The notes: generated from the sequence alone by a model not told the origin. Positions 1-9,585 are shown, counted from the stretch's first letter. The stretch: 64,000 nt of DNA from an uncultured Christensenella sp. (GCA_905193155.1 CAJJNQ010000002.1:52174-116173), one strand, 5' to 3'. Translations and numbers: made by a program.

Positions 1-500
1 TGCTGGTCATCCTCTTTATGATCATCATGTACCGCCTGCCCGGCGCGGTGGCGTCTTTGGCGCTGCTGATCTACATCCTGATCGACCTGTTCCTGCTGGC
101 CGTCATTCCCGGCGTGCAGCTGACGCTGCCCGGTATTGCCGGTATTGTGCTGTCCATCGGCATGGCTGTGGACGCCAATGTCATCATCTTTGAACGCGTG
201 AAGGAAGAGCTCAAGGCGGGCAAGACCGTCCGCGCTTCTGTGGAGAGCGGCTTTAAGCGCGCCTTCACGGCCATTCTTGACTCCAACATCACCACCATCA
301 TCGCCGGCGTTGTGCTGATGATCTTTGGCGCGGGTTCCATCAAGGGCTTTGCCATTACGCTGACCATCGGCGTTGTCGCCTCGATGTTCACGGCGGTTGT
401 GGTCACCCGCTTCCTGCTCCATCAGATGGTGGGCCTGAACCTGACGAACCACGGCCTCTACGGCGTGAAGGAAGTTAAGGCAAAGGAGGGGAATGCGTAA
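1..500 (+). CDS. secD: Protein translocase subunit SecD (C-terminal part, 5' end outside window)
   Basis: This is the last 165 residues of SecD, read in the frame that enters the window at base 3. SecD works with SecF in the membrane and uses the proton motive force to help pull preproteins through SecYEG. The fragment shows closely packed transmembrane helices and the conserved SecD segment GMAVDANVIIFERVKEEL at roughly residues 55-72. That segment, with its Asp and the following FERV, belongs to the RND-like membrane domain. The stop codon TAA overlaps the secF start by one base (TAATG), so the two are translationally coupled. The beginning of the gene and its P1 domain lie upstream of base 1. 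Confidence 0.95.
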   Translation, partial: LVILFMIIMYRLPGAVASLALLIYILIDLFLLAVIPGVQLTLPGIAGIVLSIGMAVDANVIIFERVKEELKAGKTVRASVESGFKRAFTAILDSNITTIIAGVVLMIFGAGSIKGFAITLTIGVVASMFTAVVVTRFLLHQMVGLNLTNHGLYGVKEVKAKEGNA

Positions 501-1438
501 TGAAATTCTCCAAGAATCTCAAGTTTACCATTCTTCTGCCCGCTGCGGTGCTGGTCATCGGTCTGATCGTCGGCATCATTTGCGGCGGCATGAACCTTGG
601 CATTGATTTTACCGGCGGCACCATGATGACCATCGCGATGCATCAGGACTTTGATTCCTCCGTGGTCACCAAGGCGTTTGTGGATGAGGGCTTCTCCGAG
701 AAGGACATCTCGCTGACCGTCTCCGGTTCCGGCGAAGAAGCCGAAGCGCTGGTGCGTTTCCCCGATACCAACGATGCGGATCGTGAAAATGAGATCCGCG
801 CCGACGTCGAAAAGACCATCCAGGCGACCTATCCCAACGCGGAGGTCGCATCCACCGATCGCGTCGGCGCCGTTGCGGGCCGCGACCTGGTCATGAACGC
901 GATCTCCTCCGTGCTGATCGCCTGCGCGCTGATGCTGGTCTACATTTGGTTCCGCTTTGAGCTGCACTTCGGCGTGACCGCCGTTGTGGCGCTGCTGCTG
1001 GACGTGGGCGTGATGATTTCGATGGTCACCATCCTGCGCTTGCAGGTCAACTCCTCGTTCATTGCGGCGGTGCTGACCATCGTCGGCTACGCGATCAACG
1101 ATACCATCGTCATTTTCGACCGCATCCGCGAGAATATGCGTCTCCACTCCCGCAAGGAAATGACCCGTGCGGAACTGGCGGATCTGTCCGTCAAGGAGAC
1201 CCTGCCCCGCACGGTCAACACGAGCATCACGACCCTGCTGACCATCGTCATGCTCTACATCATGGGTGTGACCTCGATCCGCGAGTTTGCGTTGCCCATC
1301 ATCATCGGCTTGCTGGCCGGTATCTACACCTCGGTGTTCATCGCGCCGTCGCTGTGGGGCATCTGGCAGGACAAGACCGACCTGAAGAAGGCTGCCGCTG
1401 CGCAGACCAAGGGCAAGGCAAAGGCCAAGAAGGCCTGA
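500..1438 (+). CDS. secF: Protein translocase subunit SecF
   Basis: A 312-residue SecF, full length for the stand-alone family. An N-terminal membrane helix (about residues 10-32) is followed by the family motif GIDFTGG, an extracytoplasmic domain to about residue 125, then five helices. The conserved AINDTIVIFDRIREN motif lies near residues 197-211 and is the SecF counterpart of the SecD proton-relay segment. The C-terminus is Lys/Ala rich, as expected for a cytoplasmic tail. The GGAGGGG ribosome binding site lies inside the end of secD. A strong GC hairpin with a T-run follows at 1491-1528, so secDF probably ends a transcription unit, although recJ begins only about 30 bases later. Confidence 0.96.
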   Translation: MKFSKNLKFTILLPAAVLVIGLIVGIICGGMNLGIDFTGGTMMTIAMHQDFDSSVVTKAFVDEGFSEKDISLTVSGSGEEAEALVRFPDTNDADRENEIRADVEKTIQATYPNAEVASTDRVGAVAGRDLVMNAISSVLIACALMLVYIWFRFELHFGVTAVVALLLDVGVMISMVTILRLQVNSSFIAAVLTIVGYAINDTIVIFDRIRENMRLHSRKEMTRAELADLSVKETLPRTVNTSITTLLTIVMLYIMGVTSIREFALPIIIGLLAGIYTSVFIAPSLWGIWQDKTDLKKAAAAQTKGKAKAKKA

Positions 1439-1490
1439 GACACGGCGTCCGAAGGGTCGGAATAAAAACCGAGTTATTGAGCCGCAATTG

Positions 1491-1528
1491 GGCCGCCGAG
1501 GATTTTCCCCGGCGGCCTATGCTTTTTT
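1491..1528 (+). terminator. Intrinsic terminator after secF
   Basis: Bases 1491-1501 and 1507-1517 form an 11-bp stem (one A-C mismatch) with a five-base loop. The tail TATGCTTTTTT follows. It separates secDF from recJ and may allow partial read-through. Confidence 0.75.
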
Positions 1529-1555
1529 GAAAAAATACCCGGAGGAGAGAAGGAC

Positions 1556-3976
1556 ATGCTGGAATTCCGCAGACGCGCCGAACTGGATGAAGAGGCGGTG
1601 CAGCGCCTGTGCGCCATGGGGCTGCCGCTGCGCGTGGCGCAGCTGATGGTGCTGCGCGGTGTCACAACCTGTGAAGCGGCGAAAAAATATCTGCATCCCA
1701 GTTTGAACGAGCTGTACGATCCGTTCCTGCTCAGCGGTATGCAGCAGGCGGTGGATCGCATCCGTGAGGCGGTAGCGAAAAAGCAGCGTGTTTGCATCTA
1801 CGGCGACTATGACGCGGACGGTGTGACTGCAACGTCGCTGCTGGTGCTCTACTTCCGGACGCTGGGATTGAACCCCGGTTATTACATTCCCGACCGGCAT
1901 GAGGAAGGATACGGCCTTAACGAGCACGCGGTGCGAGAGCTGGCTGCAAAATACGATCTGATGGTGACGGTGGACTGCGGCGTGACAGCGGTCAAAGAGG
2001 TGGAGCTTTGCCGACAGCTGGGGCTGGACGTGCTCGTGACCGACCATCACCATGCAGATACCGTGCTGCCGGATTGCGTGATCGTCAATCCGCGGCTGGG
2101 CGGATATCCCTTCCCGTATCTGGCGGGCGTGGGCGTGGCGGCAAAGCTGGTGCAGGCGCTGGGCGGCATGGACGCGCTCAAGCCCTATCTTGACATCGTG
2201 GCGATCGGCACCGTGGCGGACATTGTGTCGCTGACGGACGAAAACCGCGCGCTGGTCAAGGCAGGGCTGGAAGCCATTGCGCAGAAAACGCGCCCCGGCG
2301 TGCAGGCGCTGACCGAATCCGCCGGGCAGAACAGCAAAGAGCTGACCTCCGGCGCAATCGGCTTTACGCTGGGGCCGCGCATCAACGCGGGCGGGCGCAT
2401 CGGGCATTCGTCCCGCTCGGTCGAGATGCTCACCACGCAGGATTTGAACCTTGCCCGGCGCATCGCGTCGGAGCTGGAAAACCATAACCGCATACGCCAA
2501 AGCCAGGAGCAGGAGATATTAAAAGGCGCTCTTGCCCAGGTGGAAGAACAGGCGGATTTCCTCAATGAGCGCGCCATTGTCTGCGCGGGAGAGGGCTGGA
2601 ACGCCGGGGTGATCGGCATTGTGGCTTCCCGGTTGGTGGAGCGCTATCATCGTCCCGCGTTCGTGTTGGCAAAGGAAAAAAATACCTATGTCGGATCGGC
2701 ACGGTCGGTGCGCGGCGTGAGCCTGTTTGACCAGCTGCAAGGCATTTCCAACGTATTCCTGCGCTACGGCGGACATGACATGGCTGCGGGGCTGACCATC
2801 GCGGAAAACCGGCTGGATGAGTTCCGCCGCCGCATCAACGATGAGATGCTGCAAATGGACGACGCTCCCTGGGTGCCCAGTCAGGATTACGATCTGGAGG
2901 TGCGCCTGCCGGAGTTGACGCTGGAGTTCCTGGAAAACCTCAAGTGCCTGGAACCGCTGGGGCAGGGCAACACCATGCCGGTGTATCTGCTGCGCGGCGT
3001 GACGGTGACGGAGGCCAAGACCATGGGCGCAACCGGCGCGCACTTAAAGATGCACATCACGCAGGACGGCGCATCCGCCGACGCGGCGGCCTTCAAAATG
3101 GGCTGGCGCGCAGAGCAGGCCGCGGGGCTGATGGATATGCTCGTCACCATCGACAAAAACACCTGGAACGGCCGCACATCCCTGCGCATTTACGTCAAGG
3201 AATTCAAGCCTTCGCAGGAAAACTACTTTACCAATTTGCAACAGTTCGACGGGAAAAGAATGCGTGATTTTTTGCCGTGGGTTATGTATAATGAGAGCAA
3301 GCCGGGCTTCCGGCGGACGCTCCCGCTGCCCGCGGATAAGGCGGCGGATCGCGTGGAGCATCTGCTGCGGATCAACCTATCCGGCACACTGCTGCTCTAT
3401 GCGTCCATCGAGACGGCAAAAAAGTGGGAAAAGATATTGGCAGCGCGCGGGCTTTTACAGCGCGTGGGGCTGGGCGTTGGGCACGAAGCCGACGACCGCT
3501 GCGCCTACAACCTGATGACTTGTGTCTCCTGTCTGAGCAAAAAGCAGCTTTCGCTCTACCGCAACATCGTGCTGCTGGACGGCTCCTTTGCGCCGAGCTA
3601 TGCCGAGCAGTTGCAAGCCGCAGCGCCGGGCAGCGTCATTCATGCCCTGCCGATGCAGCAGGAGGCGCGAGATGCCATGGCGGCAATCTCGCCCACCATC
3701 GAGCAGGTGCGCGGCATCTACAAGGCGCTCAAGACCATGCAGGGCCGCCTGCGCAGCGTGGGCAGCCTGAGTGCGATGCAGGCGGCCCTGGGGCCGCTCT
3801 GCCCCGGCGGACAGCCGCAGCTCCAGCTGGCGCTGATGGAGATGAAGGACATGGAGCTGATCGAGCTGAGCCTTCAGCCCTTCCGGGTGGCGCTGCGGGA
3901 AGTGACGGGCAAACGCGATTTTTATGCAACGGCAACCTATCAGCGGCTCGCGGAATATTCGGGCCCCAAAGCATAG
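1556..3976 (+). CDS. recJ: Single-stranded-DNA-specific exonuclease RecJ
   Basis: An 806-residue DHH-superfamily exonuclease that degrades single-stranded DNA 5' to 3' in recombination and mismatch/base-excision repair. Motif I appears as GDYDADGVTATS near residues 82-93 and the DHH motif as TDHHHAD near residue 162; both bind catalytic Mn2+/Mg2+. The DHHA1 region has GGxGRIGHSSRS-like and GWNAGVIGIVASR segments, followed by an OB-like domain near residues 440-540. The roughly 240-residue C-terminal extension is typical of Bacillota RecJ and longer than E. coli RecJ (577 residues). GGAGGAGA lies just upstream of the ATG. It is followed at 36 bases by apt, an order conserved in many Clostridia. 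Confidence 0.95.
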   Translation: MLEFRRRAELDEEAVQRLCAMGLPLRVAQLMVLRGVTTCEAAKKYLHPSLNELYDPFLLSGMQQAVDRIREAVAKKQRVCIYGDYDADGVTATSLLVLYFRTLGLNPGYYIPDRHEEGYGLNEHAVRELAAKYDLMVTVDCGVTAVKEVELCRQLGLDVLVTDHHHADTVLPDCVIVNPRLGGYPFPYLAGVGVAAKLVQALGGMDALKPYLDIVAIGTVADIVSLTDENRALVKAGLEAIAQKTRPGVQALTESAGQNSKELTSGAIGFTLGPRINAGGRIGHSSRSVEMLTTQDLNLARRIASELENHNRIRQSQEQEILKGALAQVEEQADFLNERAIVCAGEGWNAGVIGIVASRLVERYHRPAFVLAKEKNTYVGSARSVRGVSLFDQLQGISNVFLRYGGHDMAAGLTIAENRLDEFRRRINDEMLQMDDAPWVPSQDYDLEVRLPELTLEFLENLKCLEPLGQGNTMPVYLLRGVTVTEAKTMGATGAHLKMHITQDGASADAAAFKMGWRAEQAAGLMDMLVTIDKNTWNGRTSLRIYVKEFKPSQENYFTNLQQFDGKRMRDFLPWVMYNESKPGFRRTLPLPADKAADRVEHLLRINLSGTLLLYASIETAKKWEKILAARGLLQRVGLGVGHEADDRCAYNLMTCVSCLSKKQLSLYRNIVLLDGSFAPSYAEQLQAAAPGSVIHALPMQQEARDAMAAISPTIEQVRGIYKALKTMQGRLRSVGSLSAMQAALGPLCPGGQPQLQLALMEMKDMELIELSLQPFRVALREVTGKRDFYATATYQRLAEYSGPKA

Positions 3977-4012
3977 AGAATACAAAAAGACAGTTTCAGG
4001 GAGGATTTCGAC

Positions 4013-4534
4013 ATGGATCTCAGAGATAAGGTGCGCAGCATCAAGGATTTCCCCAAGGAGGGGATCATTTTCCGCGACGTGACGACGATTTTCAAGGACC
4101 CGGAAGCCTTTCATCAGTTGATGGATGAGATGGCGGCGACGCTGGAAGGCCAGAAAATCGACGTGGTCATCGGCCCCGAGGCGCGCGGCTTCACCGTTGC
4201 GTCCGTGCTGGCTTACATGCTGCACGCCGGCTTTGTGCCGGTGCGCAAGCCGGGCAAGCTGCCTGCGGAAACCCTTTCTTACAGCTATGATTTGGAATAC
4301 GGTTCTGATACGATTGAAATCCACAAGGACGCGATTCGGCCCGGCATGAAGGTGGCGGTCGTGGACGACCTGTTGGCCACCGGCGGCACGGCCTATGCGG
4401 CTTGCAAGCTGGCAGAGCAGCTGGGCGGCGAGGTGGTCGCGGTGCGCTTTGCCATTGAGCTGGAAGGCATGGGCGGTCGCGAAAAGCTCGGCGATTACGA
4501 CGTGAAATCCGTGATGATGTTCGCAGGGGACTGA
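4013..4534 (+). CDS. apt: Adenine phosphoribosyltransferase
   Basis: A 173-residue type I phosphoribosyltransferase that converts adenine and PRPP into AMP and pyrophosphate in purine salvage. The N-terminal KDFPKEGIIFRDVTTI segment is diagnostic for Apt. The PRPP loop reads VVDDLLATGGTAYA near residues 116-129, and GPEARGF lies near residue 60. Length matches the family (about 170-180). The ribosome binding site GGGAGGA lies eight bases before the ATG. Placement between recJ and rel is the standard clostridial arrangement and links purine salvage with (p)ppGpp metabolism by location only. Confidence 0.97.
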   Translation: MDLRDKVRSIKDFPKEGIIFRDVTTIFKDPEAFHQLMDEMAATLEGQKIDVVIGPEARGFTVASVLAYMLHAGFVPVRKPGKLPAETLSYSYDLEYGSDTIEIHKDAIRPGMKVAVVDDLLATGGTAYAACKLAEQLGGEVVAVRFAIELEGMGGREKLGDYDVKSVMMFAGD

Positions 4535-4585
4535 CGGACCCCGTCAGTATTTTGAAATGAGAATCGGTTAGGGGAGGCGAGTGGA

Positions 4586-6787
4586 ATGCCGCCGGTTGAA
4601 TACACAAAGGAATATTTTGACAAGCAGATCGACCTGCTTGTGGACAAAATGCACGCCTATGATCCCAAAGTGGACGGGAGTGTGGTTCACGCGGCGTTCG
4701 ACTATGCGCTGAGCATGCACGGCGTGCAGACGCGCGAATCCGGCGAGCCGTATGTGGTGCACCCACTGAAGGTGGCCGAGATCCTGGCCGACATGGAGAT
4801 GGATCAGACCACGATCATGGCGGCGCTGCTGCACGACTGCATTGAGGACACCAAGGCTTCGTTTGAAAACATCGAGCAGCAGTTCGGCGCGGATGTGGCG
4901 CGGCTGGTGGACGGCGTGACGAAGCTGGACGGCATTGAGTTCCGCACCAAGGACGAGCAGAAGGCGGAATCGCTGCGCAAGATGTTCTTTGCCATGGCTA
5001 AGGACATCCGCGTGGTCATCATCAAGCTTGCCGATCGTCTGCACAATATGCGCACGCTGAAGTTCTGCAAGGAAGAAAAGCGCGTGCGCACGGCGAAGGA
5101 GACCATTGAGGTCTACGCGCCGCTGGCCAACCGATTGGGTATCAACTCCATCAAATGGGAGTTGGAGGATCTCTGCCTGCGGTATCTGGATCCGGAGAGT
5201 TACTATGATCTGGTGGATCGCGTCAACATGAAGCGCGAAGAGCGCATGGAGGCCATCAGCAAGATCATCGAAAAGCTCCGCGCCGCGCTGGACGAAGCGG
5301 GCATCAAGGCCGAAATCACCGGCCGCCCGAAGCACTTCTATTCCATCTACAAAAAGATGAAGAAGAAAGGGCTGAGCTTTGACCAGATCTATGACCTGAT
5401 CGCGGTGCGCGTGCTGGTGGATACCACGCAGGACTGCTATGCCGCGCTGGGCATTGTTCATACCCTCTGGAAGCCGGTGCAGGGGCGTTTCAAGGACTAT
5501 ATCGCGGTGCCTAAGACCAACGGCTATCAGTCGCTGCACAACACTATGATCGGCGACCACGGGATGCCTTTTGAGGTGCAGATTCGCACCCACGAGATGC
5601 ACCGCGTCGCGGAATTCGGCGTCGCGGCGCACTATAAGTACAAAAACGACGGCAAGAGCACGCAGTTCGACGAGACGCTGAACTTTGTGCACCAGCTGAT
5701 GAGCATTGATAACGAGGTGGACGACACCCGCGAGTTCATGGATACGCTCAAAAAAGAGCTGTTCTCGGACGACGAGGTGTTCGTATTCACCCCGCAGGGC
5801 GACGCGATCGACCTGCCCAAGGATTCCACGCCGCTGGACTTTGCCTACCGCATCCACAGCGCCGTGGGCAACAAGTGCGTCGGCGCGAAGGTCAATCAGC
5901 GCATCGTGACGCTCGATACGAAGCTGCAAACCGGCGATATCGTCGAGATCATTACCTCGGCCTCGTCCAAAGGCCCGTCGATGGACTGGCTCAAGATCGT
6001 CAAGACCACGGAGGCCAAGAGCAAGATCCGCGCGTACCTCAAGGCTTCCCTGCGCGATGAGAACATATTGGTGGGCCGCGACATGGTCGAAAAGGAAGCG
6101 CGCCGCCAGAATCTCGATCCCGCAAAGCTCCTCAAACCCGAATATCTCGAAAAATTGCAGCGCAAACAGGGCTTCAAAACGGCGGATGACATCTATGCTT
6201 CCGTCGGCTTTGGCGGGCTGACGGCAATGCAGGTCGTGATGCGCCTGAATGAGGAGCTCAAGCGGGCGACCCGAGAGGAGGCGCCGCCGCTGCCGGAAAT
6301 CCGGCCGGAACGCCCCTCCAGCATCAAAAAAAAGAACAAGGAGCAGGCGGTTTTTGTCAAGGGCGAAGAGGGCATGTTGGTGCGATTTGCGCATTGCTGC
6401 AACCCTGTGCCGGGCGACGACATTGTGGGATATATCACTCGCGGGCGCGGTGTTTCCGTGCACCGCAGGGACTGCATTAACCTGAAGGATTCCTCGATGG
6501 AAGACATGCGCATGATCGAGGTGTCCTGGAACACCGGTGCAAAATCGTCCTTCAATGCCGATGTGCAGCTGATCGCCTATGACCGCAGCGGCATTATTGC
6601 CACGCTGACGACCATGATTGCCGGGATGAACATCCCACTGCAGGCGATTTCGGCGCGCTCGACCAAGAACAAGACCACCGTCATCAATTTGACCATCGAG
6701 GTCAAGGATAAGGAACAGCTCTCCATGGTGATGAAGCAGTTCCAGAAAAATCCGGACATCATTGAGGCGTATCGCGCTTCGACGTAA
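4586..6787 (+). CDS. rel: Bifunctional (p)ppGpp synthetase/hydrolase (RSH family)
   Basis: A 733-residue long RelA/SpoT homologue that makes and degrades the stringent-response alarmone. The HD hydrolase domain carries an intact LLHDCIEDT motif near residues 80-88, so hydrolase activity is expected. The synthetase domain (about 230-345) contains RPKHFYSIYKKM and the TNGYQSLH motif. A TGS domain follows (about 395-455, with DSTPLDFAYRIHS), then a Cys/His-rich region (FAHCCNPVPGD, VHRRDC) and a C-terminal ACT domain from about 655. All four regulatory and catalytic modules are present. A strong hairpin follows the stop (6799-6830) before dtd. Confidence 0.96.
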   Translation: MPPVEYTKEYFDKQIDLLVDKMHAYDPKVDGSVVHAAFDYALSMHGVQTRESGEPYVVHPLKVAEILADMEMDQTTIMAALLHDCIEDTKASFENIEQQFGADVARLVDGVTKLDGIEFRTKDEQKAESLRKMFFAMAKDIRVVIIKLADRLHNMRTLKFCKEEKRVRTAKETIEVYAPLANRLGINSIKWELEDLCLRYLDPESYYDLVDRVNMKREERMEAISKIIEKLRAALDEAGIKAEITGRPKHFYSIYKKMKKKGLSFDQIYDLIAVRVLVDTTQDCYAALGIVHTLWKPVQGRFKDYIAVPKTNGYQSLHNTMIGDHGMPFEVQIRTHEMHRVAEFGVAAHYKYKNDGKSTQFDETLNFVHQLMSIDNEVDDTREFMDTLKKELFSDDEVFVFTPQGDAIDLPKDSTPLDFAYRIHSAVGNKCVGAKVNQRIVTLDTKLQTGDIVEIITSASSKGPSMDWLKIVKTTEAKSKIRAYLKASLRDENILVGRDMVEKEARRQNLDPAKLLKPEYLEKLQRKQGFKTADDIYASVGFGGLTAMQVVMRLNEELKRATREEAPPLPEIRPERPSSIKKKNKEQAVFVKGEEGMLVRFAHCCNPVPGDDIVGYITRGRGVSVHRRDCINLKDSSMEDMRMIEVSWNTGAKSSFNADVQLIAYDRSGIIATLTTMIAGMNIPLQAISARSTKNKTTVINLTIEVKDKEQLSMVMKQFQKNPDIIEAYRAST

Positions 6788-6798
6788 AGAAAAAATCG

Positions 6799-6830
6799 AA
6801 AGGGCGCGCGCGGAAGCGTGCGCCCTTTCT
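6799..6830 (+). terminator. Hairpin between rel and dtd (terminator or attenuator)
   Basis: A 13-bp GC-rich stem pairs 6799-6811 with 6816-6828, with a GGAA loop. The tail CTGTG has few T residues, so termination would be partial. Confidence 0.5.
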
Positions 6831-6854
6831 GTGCGGCGGAAGGAGCAGAAAAAT

Positions 6855-7304
6855 ATGAGAATCGTGGTGCAGCGGGTGACGAGATCGTCCGTGACCATCA
6901 AGGGAGAATTGATTTCGGAAATCGGCAAGGGCCTGATGGCGCTCATCGGCGTGCAGGAGGGCGATACCGAAAAGGACGCGCAGCTTGCGGCGGAGAAGAT
7001 TGCCGGCCTGCGCATCTTTGAAGATGAAGCGGGCAAGATGAATCTTTCGGTGCAGGATATCGGCGGTGAGGTGCTGGCGGTTTCGCAGTTCACGCTGCTG
7101 GGGGATGCGCGCAAGGGTAAGCGCCCGTCTTTCATTGAAGCCGCCCGGCCGGAGATTGCCGATCCGCTCTATGAAAAGGTGGTGGAAAACATCCGCGCGG
7201 CGGGATTGACCTGCAAAACCGGCGTGTTTCGCGCGGATATGCAGGTAGAGCTCATCAACGACGGCCCTGTGACCATCCTCTATGACACGAGGAGGCTGTT
7301 TTGA
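6855..7304 (+). CDS. dtd: D-aminoacyl-tRNA deacylase
   Basis: A 149-residue Dtd, a homodimeric proofreading enzyme that hydrolyses D-amino acids from tRNA. It begins MRIVVQRVTRSSV, the universal family start, and carries the active-site segments AVSQFTLLGDARKGKRPSF (residues about 76-94) and a C-terminal GPVTILYDT, close to the family GPVTFLL motif. An in-frame start exists 93 bases upstream but would run through the rel-dtd hairpin; the ATG at 6855 has GGAAGGAG at good spacing. Its TGA overlaps the next ATG by one base, giving coupling to the hydrolase gene. Confidence 0.96.
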   Translation: MRIVVQRVTRSSVTIKGELISEIGKGLMALIGVQEGDTEKDAQLAAEKIAGLRIFEDEAGKMNLSVQDIGGEVLAVSQFTLLGDARKGKRPSFIEAARPEIADPLYEKVVENIRAAGLTCKTGVFRADMQVELINDGPVTILYDTRRLF

Positions 7305-7897
7305 TGGAGATCGTGCAGCTGACGCTGGGGGCGCTGGGCACCAACTGCTATCTGGTCAAGCGGGAAGAGGGCGTGCTGGTCATCGACCCGGCGGCGGAGC
7401 CGGAGCGCATTGCGTCAAAACTTGCGTCTTTGGGCTGGAAGCCGGACGCGGTGGTGCTGACGCATGCGCATTTTGACCACATGCTGGCGGCAAACGATCT
7501 GCCGGGAGACACAATCGCGCTGGGCGAAGCGGATGTGCCGCTGCTGACCGACCCGATGTGCAATCTTTCCGGGCTTTGGAGCAGCCCGTTTGTCTGCAGA
7601 AGAGCGCCGCAACCGCTGCGGGATGGTCAGACCTTTATGGGCTTTGAAGTGCTCGGTACGCCGGGGCATACCAAGGGCGGCATCTGCCTGTACGATTGGC
7701 AGGAAAAGACGCTGTTTTCGGGTGATACGCTGTTCTGCGCGGGCTTTGGGCGCACGGATTTCCCCGGCGGCGATGAGGATGAGCTGCTGCAGTCACTGGA
7801 TCGTCTGTTCGGTCTGCCGGGTGAGAGCCGCGTGCTGCCCGGCCACGGCGGAGAAACGACCATTGAAGCGGAGAGAAACAGGAGGTGGGGACGATGA
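7304..7897 (+). CDS. Metallo-beta-lactamase-fold hydrolase (glyoxalase II-like)
   Basis: A 197-residue MBL-fold protein. The metal-binding THAHFDH motif is at residues 53-59, followed by a single His in GTPGHTKGG, the Asp in FSGDTLF and the His in LPGHGGETT. These are the four motifs of glyoxalase II-like hydrolases that cleave thioesters or related bonds using two Zn/Fe ions. It lacks the long C-terminal domain of true hydroxyacylglutathione hydrolases, so the substrate is not predictable. A TTG three bases upstream could also start, but the ATG at 7304 overlaps the dtd stop and is preferred. The end overlaps hemZ by four bases (ATGA). Confidence 0.9.
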   Translation: MEIVQLTLGALGTNCYLVKREEGVLVIDPAAEPERIASKLASLGWKPDAVVLTHAHFDHMLAANDLPGDTIALGEADVPLLTDPMCNLSGLWSSPFVCRRAPQPLRDGQTFMGFEVLGTPGHTKGGICLYDWQEKTLFSGDTLFCAGFGRTDFPGGDEDELLQSLDRLFGLPGESRVLPGHGGETTIEAERNRRWGR

Positions 7898-9318
7898 CGA
7901 TCACGCTGCGCACCGCGCTGCCGGAGCTTTATAACGACCTGTGCGAGGTCATCCGGCTGTTTTACGGCGAATGCGAAATCCACGAGGACGCGGATGGCGA
8001 AATCTGCATCGTCCACACCGTTGAGGACGAAAAGCACGTCGTGCGCGTGGAAAACGTCGAAAAAACCGCGCCGCTGACGCCGGTTGGTGAGGATGAGCTG
8101 GAAAACAAGCGTCTGTGCAAGCGCGCGGTGAAGAACACCGTTTATGCCGCGCTCAAGGAGCTGACCGGCAAGCGCATTCCCTGGGGGAGCCTGACCGGTA
8201 TCCGCCCGACGCGGCTGTTCTATGAGCAGCTTGCGGCAGGGCTGGATGAGGAAGCGGCCTGCCGTGCGCTGATGGAGAAATTCGATGTTTCGCGCGAAAA
8301 GGCGGAGCTGCTGCGCGACATCGCACGTGTGCAGAGAGGCATGGAGCAGCCCAAGGCAGGGGAAATCGACGTGTACGTCGGCATTCCGTTCTGCCGCACG
8401 CGCTGTTCGTATTGTTCCTTTGCGGCGGTGGATCTCAAGCATGGCGGAAAACTTACCGATGGGTATGTCGAAGCGGTGACGCGCGAGATGCAGCTGGTGC
8501 GCGGCGATTTGTCGCAATACAAGGTGCGCGGGCTCTACATCGGCGGCGGCACGCCGACAGCGCTGACCTGCTCTCAGCTCGACCGCGTGATCGGCACGGC
8601 GCTGGAGTGCTTCCCCGGGGCGCGGGAGTTCACGGTGGAAGCCGGGCGGCCGGATACACTGGACGACGAAAAGCTGCGCATGCTGCGCGCTCACGGCGTA
8701 GACCGCGTGTCGCTCAACCCGCAGACCATGAACGACGAAACGCTGCGCCGCGTCGGCCGCGACCATACCGCGGAGGATATCCGAAGGATGTACGATGAGA
8801 TGCACGGGATGGGCTTTTCGGTCATCAACATGGATTTGATCCTCGGCCTGCCGGGAGAGACGGCGGAGGACGTTGCCCGCACGCTGGACGCGATTGCGGA
8901 GCTGACGCCGGAAAACCTGACGGTGCATACGCTTGCCATCAAACGGGCCGCGGCGCTGCGGCAGACCGGCTATCACGCCGACGAGGAAGAAGCCATGCGC
9001 ATGGTCGAGCTGGCGGCGCACCGCGCGCGGGAGATGGGCTATCTGCCCTATTACCTCTACCGGCAGAAATACATGGCGGGCAATCTCGAAAACGTGGGTT
9101 ACTGTAAGCCGGGCACGGCTTCGATTTACAACGTGGACATCATGGAGGAGATCATGCCCATCGCTGCCTTTGGAGCGGGCGCGATTTCCAAATGGCTCTA
9201 TCCAGCGGCGCGGCGCATTGAGCGCGCCCCTAACGTCAAAAACATCGAGCAATATATCGCCCGCGTGGATGAAATGGCGGAGCGCAAGCGCGCGCTTTGG
9301 AACGAGGAGGGGAAATAA
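7894..9318 (+). CDS. hemZ: Oxygen-independent coproporphyrinogen III oxidase-like radical SAM protein HemZ
   Basis: A 474-residue radical SAM protein. The CxxxCxxC cluster motif reads FCRTRCSYC near residues 166-174, followed by GGGTPTALT and LGLPGET segments typical of the HemN/HemZ family. The about 160-residue N-terminal region before the radical SAM domain, including LTGIRPTRLFYE, distinguishes HemZ from shorter HemN/HemW proteins. The known or assumed role is anaerobic oxidation of coproporphyrinogen III; in genomes without haem synthesis the real substrate may differ. The ATG at 7894 overlaps the upstream stop (ATGA) and has GGAGGTGGGG before it. An 88-residue membrane protein gene begins directly at the next base. 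Confidence 0.92.
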   Translation: MTITLRTALPELYNDLCEVIRLFYGECEIHEDADGEICIVHTVEDEKHVVRVENVEKTAPLTPVGEDELENKRLCKRAVKNTVYAALKELTGKRIPWGSLTGIRPTRLFYEQLAAGLDEEAACRALMEKFDVSREKAELLRDIARVQRGMEQPKAGEIDVYVGIPFCRTRCSYCSFAAVDLKHGGKLTDGYVEAVTREMQLVRGDLSQYKVRGLYIGGGTPTALTCSQLDRVIGTALECFPGAREFTVEAGRPDTLDDEKLRMLRAHGVDRVSLNPQTMNDETLRRVGRDHTAEDIRRMYDEMHGMGFSVINMDLILGLPGETAEDVARTLDAIAELTPENLTVHTLAIKRAAALRQTGYHADEEEAMRMVELAAHRAREMGYLPYYLYRQKYMAGNLENVGYCKPGTASIYNVDIMEEIMPIAAFGAGAISKWLYPAARRIERAPNVKNIEQYIARVDEMAERKRALWNEEGK

Positions 9319-9585
9319 ATGAAGAAAGAAAACAAACAGCGCAAGCTGGAGGAACAGCAGCAGGAGCGCGACCGCCGGTTCAAGCGGCAGGGCAACATCT
9401 GCATGGGCGTGATCGTGGGCTGCTTTCTGGTGATGCTGATCGTGGGCAGGCAGTGTGCCGGCGCAAGCTGGCTGGGCGGCTTTTTCCTCGTGATGGGTAT
9501 CGTGATCGCGGCGGCGTTCCTTTACTCGCTGCGCAATGTGTCCCGCCGCCTGAAAGAGGACGCGCAGCGCGAAAAGAACGGGTGA
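9319..9585 (+). CDS. Small membrane protein of unknown function
   Basis: An 88-residue protein that starts immediately after the hemZ stop, with GAGGAGGGG as ribosome binding site. The first 25 residues are strongly charged (Lys, Arg, Glu, Gln) and should lie in the cytoplasm. Two hydrophobic stretches follow at about residues 27-43 and 52-69, then a charged tail. I do not recognise a family. Its tight coupling to hemZ and to the following flavodoxin/ferredoxin gene (four-base gap) argues that it is translated. Confidence 0.75.
   Translation: MKKENKQRKLEEQQQERDRRFKRQGNICMGVIVGCFLVMLIVGRQCAGASWLGGFFLVMGIVIAAAFLYSLRNVSRRLKEDAQREKNG

Noticed and set aside
4568..7135. An 855-codon open frame on the minus strand opposite rel and dtd
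   Set aside because: It is the antisense image of two well-identified genes and shows no family motifs.
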